From: Luscinia megarhynchos
Taxonomy: Eukaryota; Chordata; Aves; Passeriformes; Turdidae
Length of the DNA stretch: 64,000 bases
Direction of reading: 5' to 3'
Assembly (NCBI GenBank): GCA_034336665.1
Contig: CM067585.1
Location: 176,501-240,500, forward strand
The position numbers and the translations under genes were made by a program. Positions within the stretch are counted from its first letter, which is position 1. Each line of letters starts with the position of its first letter. Under the pieces are notes generated by a model. That model was not told the origin of the DNA. It searched no databases and was given only the letters and a program-made list of their open reading frames with translations. Below are positions 60,702-64,000 of the stretch, in pieces.

Positions 60702-61913
60702 GTATAGCTGTGGTGGTGGCTAAAACTCTCTGCAGTGCCTTTCCTGTCCTCTACGTGCTTGTTCCTGACCATTTCCAATTCTCACCGAATCTGGTGGCTT
60801 TCTCTTTTCACTTCTTTGCAAGAAGAATTTCGCAGTGATAGGAGATCCAGCCCAGCCCTGGGAGGCTTCTTAAATTTCCACCTTGCACCTCATTAGACTG
60901 CAGTTCTTGTGGGGAGGTTGGGAAAAGATTAGGATGTGCTGGCTGTGCTCTTGTTTAATCTGGGTAATTTTGCATATATGGATTTGAAAACTTTAAAGTT
61001 TGATCTTAAAACTTCTTATAAAGCTTCTGAAATTCTTCATTCCAGGAGCTCTTTGCCATTTTGGGTTGGTTTTTTTTGGTGTTTGAGAAAATATTACTGT
61101 GTGGAGCTTATGTTTCTCTTAGGATAGGTACTATTAATAAATATGAATATCCGTAAGAGGTATGTAGGTACAAGAGCACATTTGAATACTTGTATCACAG
61201 CAGCAGTGTTGCAAATATTTGCAGTCTTCATCACTTGGGTAGTGACCACCTGTGGTGTGTTAGGGCTGGAGATAATTTACATGCAAATGCTTTGGGTACC
61301 CTCCACCCACCCAGGATTTTTACTGTGTACTTTTGACTCCATTACTGCTTTCCTGGTATCTAGATCAAGATTTATGAAGTGTGGCAGACTTCCCCTCCAT
61401 GGGCATTCCTTGAATCCTTACTAATCAGCATCTCCTGGTGGGGAGAGCCCAGTGCTGTAAAAGCATGTGGTGGGGAATTTCAGACACCAGGGTAGATTTG
61501 AAGTTGATCACTCAAGTACATTTAATTAAAGCTGCTAGGTTCTGGATAGGTTTTTGTATGGATATGTTTTTCTTGGATTTTGCCAGCCAGCACCTGCCTC
61601 CCTCCAGACAGGCAGAGCCCTTCCTAGTTCCTCCCTCAAGAGCTGTTCATGTATCCCACGTCTCCTTTCCTGGGCAAGGAGCCCATAAAGCTTATGTTTG
61701 TGTTCTTTCCTCCTCTGATCCAATACACTGTTGGGTCTGACAGCACTAGAAAGGCTGACATACAGTTCCATGGTGAAAAATTACTATTGAGCTGCCTGCA
61801 AACCTGCTTGCTGTTCCCAGCTACTGAGGAGGACCTCCTCACTCCTTCCTGTGGTGACCGTCGTACCTGTGAGCGTCCCCAACCCCCATTAACACCTGCA
61901 AACCTCTTTCTAG
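60702..61913 (+). other. EPB41: EPB41 intron after coding exon 11
   Basis: About 1.2 kb of ordinary sequence. An alternative in-frame acceptor (GTTCCCAG) at 61,820 could extend the next exon by 93 bp. The preferred acceptor CCTCTTTCTAG at 61,913 has a pyrimidine-rich tract and an upstream CATTAAC branch-like sequence. Confidence 0.6.
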
Positions 61914-62043
61914 CCAAACACACTCTTGAAAGTTTTGAAATGAAAGCCATTGCAGAGGAGGAGGAGGCGGAGGAGAAGGTAGAGGTGGTTAAGGTTCCTG
62001 CTGCCAGGCCAGAGTCAGCGCAGCGGGTGCAGCCTGCGGCCAG
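61914..62043 (+). CDS. EPB41: Protein 4.1R, coding exon 12 (acidic cassette B; 3' end uncertain)
   Basis: From the acceptor at 61,913, in frame with exon 11, it reads AKHTLESFEMKAIAEEEEA, then EEKVEVVKVPAARPESAQR. It aligns with exon 11: AK at the start, E at 9, A at 12, EE at 15-16, then V.VP, P, R and P after a two-residue gap. The first donor, GGCCAG/GTACAG at 62,043/62,044, leaves phase 2, whereas exons 10 and 11 end in phase 1. The same GTACAG recurs in the adjoining minisatellite; its second copy (exon end 62,066) would restore phase 1. An upstream acceptor at 61,820 would add 31 codons. Exon existence is likely; its ends need transcripts. Confidence 0.6.
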
Positions 62044-64000
62044 GTACAGCTGCAGAGTGTTTGGTGGTACAGCTGCAGAGTGTTTGGTGGTACAGCTGCA
62101 GAGTGTTTGGTGGTACAGCTGCAGAGTGTTTGGTGGTACAGCTGCAGTGTGTTTGGTGGTACAGCTGCAGAGTGTTTGGTGGTACAGCTGCAGAGTGTTT
62201 GGTGGTACAGCTGCAGAGTGTTTGGTGGTACAGCTGCAGAGTGTTTGGTGGTACAGCTGTTGAGTGTTTGGTGGTACAGCTGCAGAGTGTCTGGTGGTAC
62301 AGCTGTTGAGTGTTTGGTGGCACAGCTGTTGAGTGTTTGGTGGTACAGCTGCAGAGTGTTTGGTGGTACAGCTGCAGAGTGTTTGGTGGCACAGCTGCAG
62401 AGTGTTTGGTGGTACAGCTGTTGAGTGTTTGGTGGTACAGCTGCAGAGTGTTTGGTAGTACAGCTGTTGAGTGTTTGGTGGTACAGCTGCAGAGTGTTTG
62501 GCACAGCTGCAGAGTGTTTGGTGGTACAGCTGCAGAGTGTTTGGTGGTACAGCTGCAGAGTGTTTGGTGGTACAGCTGCAGAGTGTTCGGTGGCACAGCT
62601 GTTGAGTGTTTGGTGGCACAGCTGCAGAGTGTTCGGCACAGCTGCAGAGTGTTTGGTGGCACAGCTGCAGTGTGTGTGGTGGTACAGCTGCAGAGTGTTT
62701 GGTAGTACAGCTGTTGAGTGTTTGGTGGTACAGCTGCAGTGTGTGTGGTGGCACAGCTGCAGTGTGTCTAGTGGTACAGCTGTTGAGTGTCTGGTGACAC
62801 AGCTGCAGAGTGTTTGGTGGTACAGCTGCAGAGTGTTTGGTAGTACAGCTGTTGAGTGTTTGGTGGCACAGCTGCAGTGTTTGGTGGCACAGCTGCAGTG
62901 TGTGGTGGCACAGCTGCAGTGTGTGTGGCGGCACAGCTGCAGAGTGTTTGGTGTTACAGCTGCAGAGTGTCTGGTGGCACAGCTGCAGAGTGTCTGGTGG
63001 CACAGCTGCAGAGTGTTTGGTGGTACAGCTGCAGAGTGTCTGGTGGCACAGCTGCAGTGTGTGTGGTGGCACAGCTGCAGAGTGTTTGATGGCACAGCTG
63101 CAGAGTGTTTGGTAGTACAGCTGTTGAGTGTTTGGTGGTACAGCTGCAGAGTGTCTGGTGGTACAGCTGCAGAGTGTTTGGTGGTACAGCTGCAGAGTGT
63201 TTGATGGCACAGCTGCAGAGTGTTTGGTGGCACAGCTGCAGAGTGTCTGGTGGCACAGCTGCAGTGTTTGGTGGCACAGCTGCAGAATGTTTGGTAGTAC
63301 AGCTGCAGAGTGTCTGGTGGCACAGCTGCAGAGTGTTTGGTGGTACAGCTGCAGTGTTTGGTGGCACAGCTGCAGAGTGTCTGGTGGCACAGCTGCAGTG
63401 TGTCTGGTGGCACAGCTGCAGTGTGTGTGGTGGCACAGCTGCAGTGTTTGGTGGCACAGCTGCAGAATGTTTGGTAGTACAGCTGCAGAGTGTCTGGTGG
63501 CACAGCTGCAGTGTGTTTGGTGGTACAGCTGCAGTGTTTGGTGGCACAGCTGCAGAGTGTCTGGTGGCACAGCTGCAGAGTGTCTGGTGGCACAGCTGCA
63601 GTGTGTGTGGTGGCACAGCTGCAGTGTGTTTGGTGGTACAGCTGCAGTGTTTGGTGGCACAGCTGCAGTGTGTGTGGTGGTACAGCTGCAGAGTGTTTGG
63701 TGGTACAGCTGCAGAGTGTTTGGTGGCACAGCTGCAGTGTGTTTGGTGGTACAGCTGCAGAGTGTTTGGTGGTACAGCTGCAGAGTGTTTGGTGGCACAG
63801 CTGCAGTGTGTTTGGTGGTACAGCTGCAGAGTGTTTGGTGGTGCAGCTGCAGAGTGTTTGGTGGTACAGCTGCAGAGTGTTTGGTGGTACAGCTGCAGAG
63901 TGTTTGGTGGTACAGCTGCAGTGTGTTTGGTGGCACAGCTGCAGAGTGTTTGGTGGTGCAGCTGCAGAGTGTTTGGTGGTACAGCTGCAGTGTGTTTGGT
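62044..64000 (+). repeat. 23-bp minisatellite abutting exon 12, runs off the window
   Basis: The unit starts GGTACAGCTGCAG and continues AGTGTTTGGT, 23 bp in all. The length implies about 85 units, cut by the window end. Variants are GGCACAG for GGTACAG, CTGTTGAG for CTGCAGAG, and GCAGTG for GCAGAG; 20-21-bp deletion units also occur. A rare GCAGAATG variant appears at 63,282 and 63,462, exactly 180 bp apart, showing higher-order copying. The plus-strand unit carries a CAGCTG E-box, an overlapping CTGCAG palindrome and, in the GGTACAG units, a donor-like sequence. No unit contains a stop in most frames, so long open frames on both strands are artefacts. Confidence 0.96.

Noticed and set aside
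43438..62043. Assignment to a 4.1 paralogue (EPB41L1, EPB41L2 or EPB41L3)
   Set aside because: The headpiece (MTTEKS, GLSRLFSSFL, LDLHSLSSAET), the internal start context (RHRSMYCKV) and the [12 protein letters not shown] end match 4.1R. The paralogues differ at these places.
61636..63936. A 766-residue minus-strand protein and plus-strand repeats of about 260 residues
   Set aside because: Both are translations of the 23-bp minisatellite. Overlap with exon 12 on the plus strand is read-through past its donor.
62044..64000. CRISPR-like or telomere-like array
   Set aside because: There are no unique spacers between repeats, the unit is contiguous and variable, and the context is a vertebrate gene. 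The unit is unlike the telomeric TTAGGG repeat.

Overview
The window reads as nuclear DNA from a bird. The evidence is one vertebrate gene with long introns, many 3'-end fragments of CR1 LINEs in both orientations (the typical avian interspersed repeat), no Alu/L1/SINE-like elements, and GC-rich minisatellites. No bacterial, plasmid or phage gene was seen. Species cannot be fixed from sequence alone.

Layout. Positions 1 to about 15,990 look intergenic or distal upstream. I find no exon there that I can support, only two CR1 fragments (4,958-5,084 and 9,010-9,613), a short GC-rich tandem repeat (about 5,558-5,640) and a 49-bp higher-order minisatellite (5,634-6,090). A strong CpG island (about 15,995-16,640) holds a TATA-less promoter with two CCAAT boxes and GC boxes, and a probable non-coding first exon with a clean donor at 16,581/16,582. 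A GT-rich minisatellite follows almost at once (17,060-19,447). The rest of the 27-kb first intron is ordinary, with scattered CR1 fragments.

From 43,438 to about 62,043 the plus strand carries twelve coding exons of EPB41 (erythrocyte membrane protein 4.1, 4.1R). Together they encode the N-terminal headpiece from the upstream start codon, the internal downstream start codon (Met 211 in this numbering), the whole FERM domain, the FERM-adjacent (FA) domain, and the start of the variable region before the spectrin-actin-binding domain. Splice phases are consistent from exon to exon across the first eleven. The spectrin-actin-binding and C-terminal exons lie beyond 64,000.

The most interesting part is the 3' end. 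Coding exons 11 and 12 look like tandem duplicates of one acidic module inserted between the FA and spectrin-actin-binding regions, which I cannot match to the mammalian 4.1R isoforms I know. Immediately after exon 12 a 23-bp minisatellite starts exactly at the exon's splice donor and runs off the window (62,044-64,000). Many units repeat a GGTACAG donor-like sequence. Because 23 is not a multiple of 3, successive donors fall in different phases, and the second copy is the one that would restore phase 1. A second notable point is the extreme GC3 of coding exon 10 next to ordinary neighbours.

The very long open frames in the two minisatellites (up to 1,214 codons, on both strands) come from stop-free short repeats and are not proteins.
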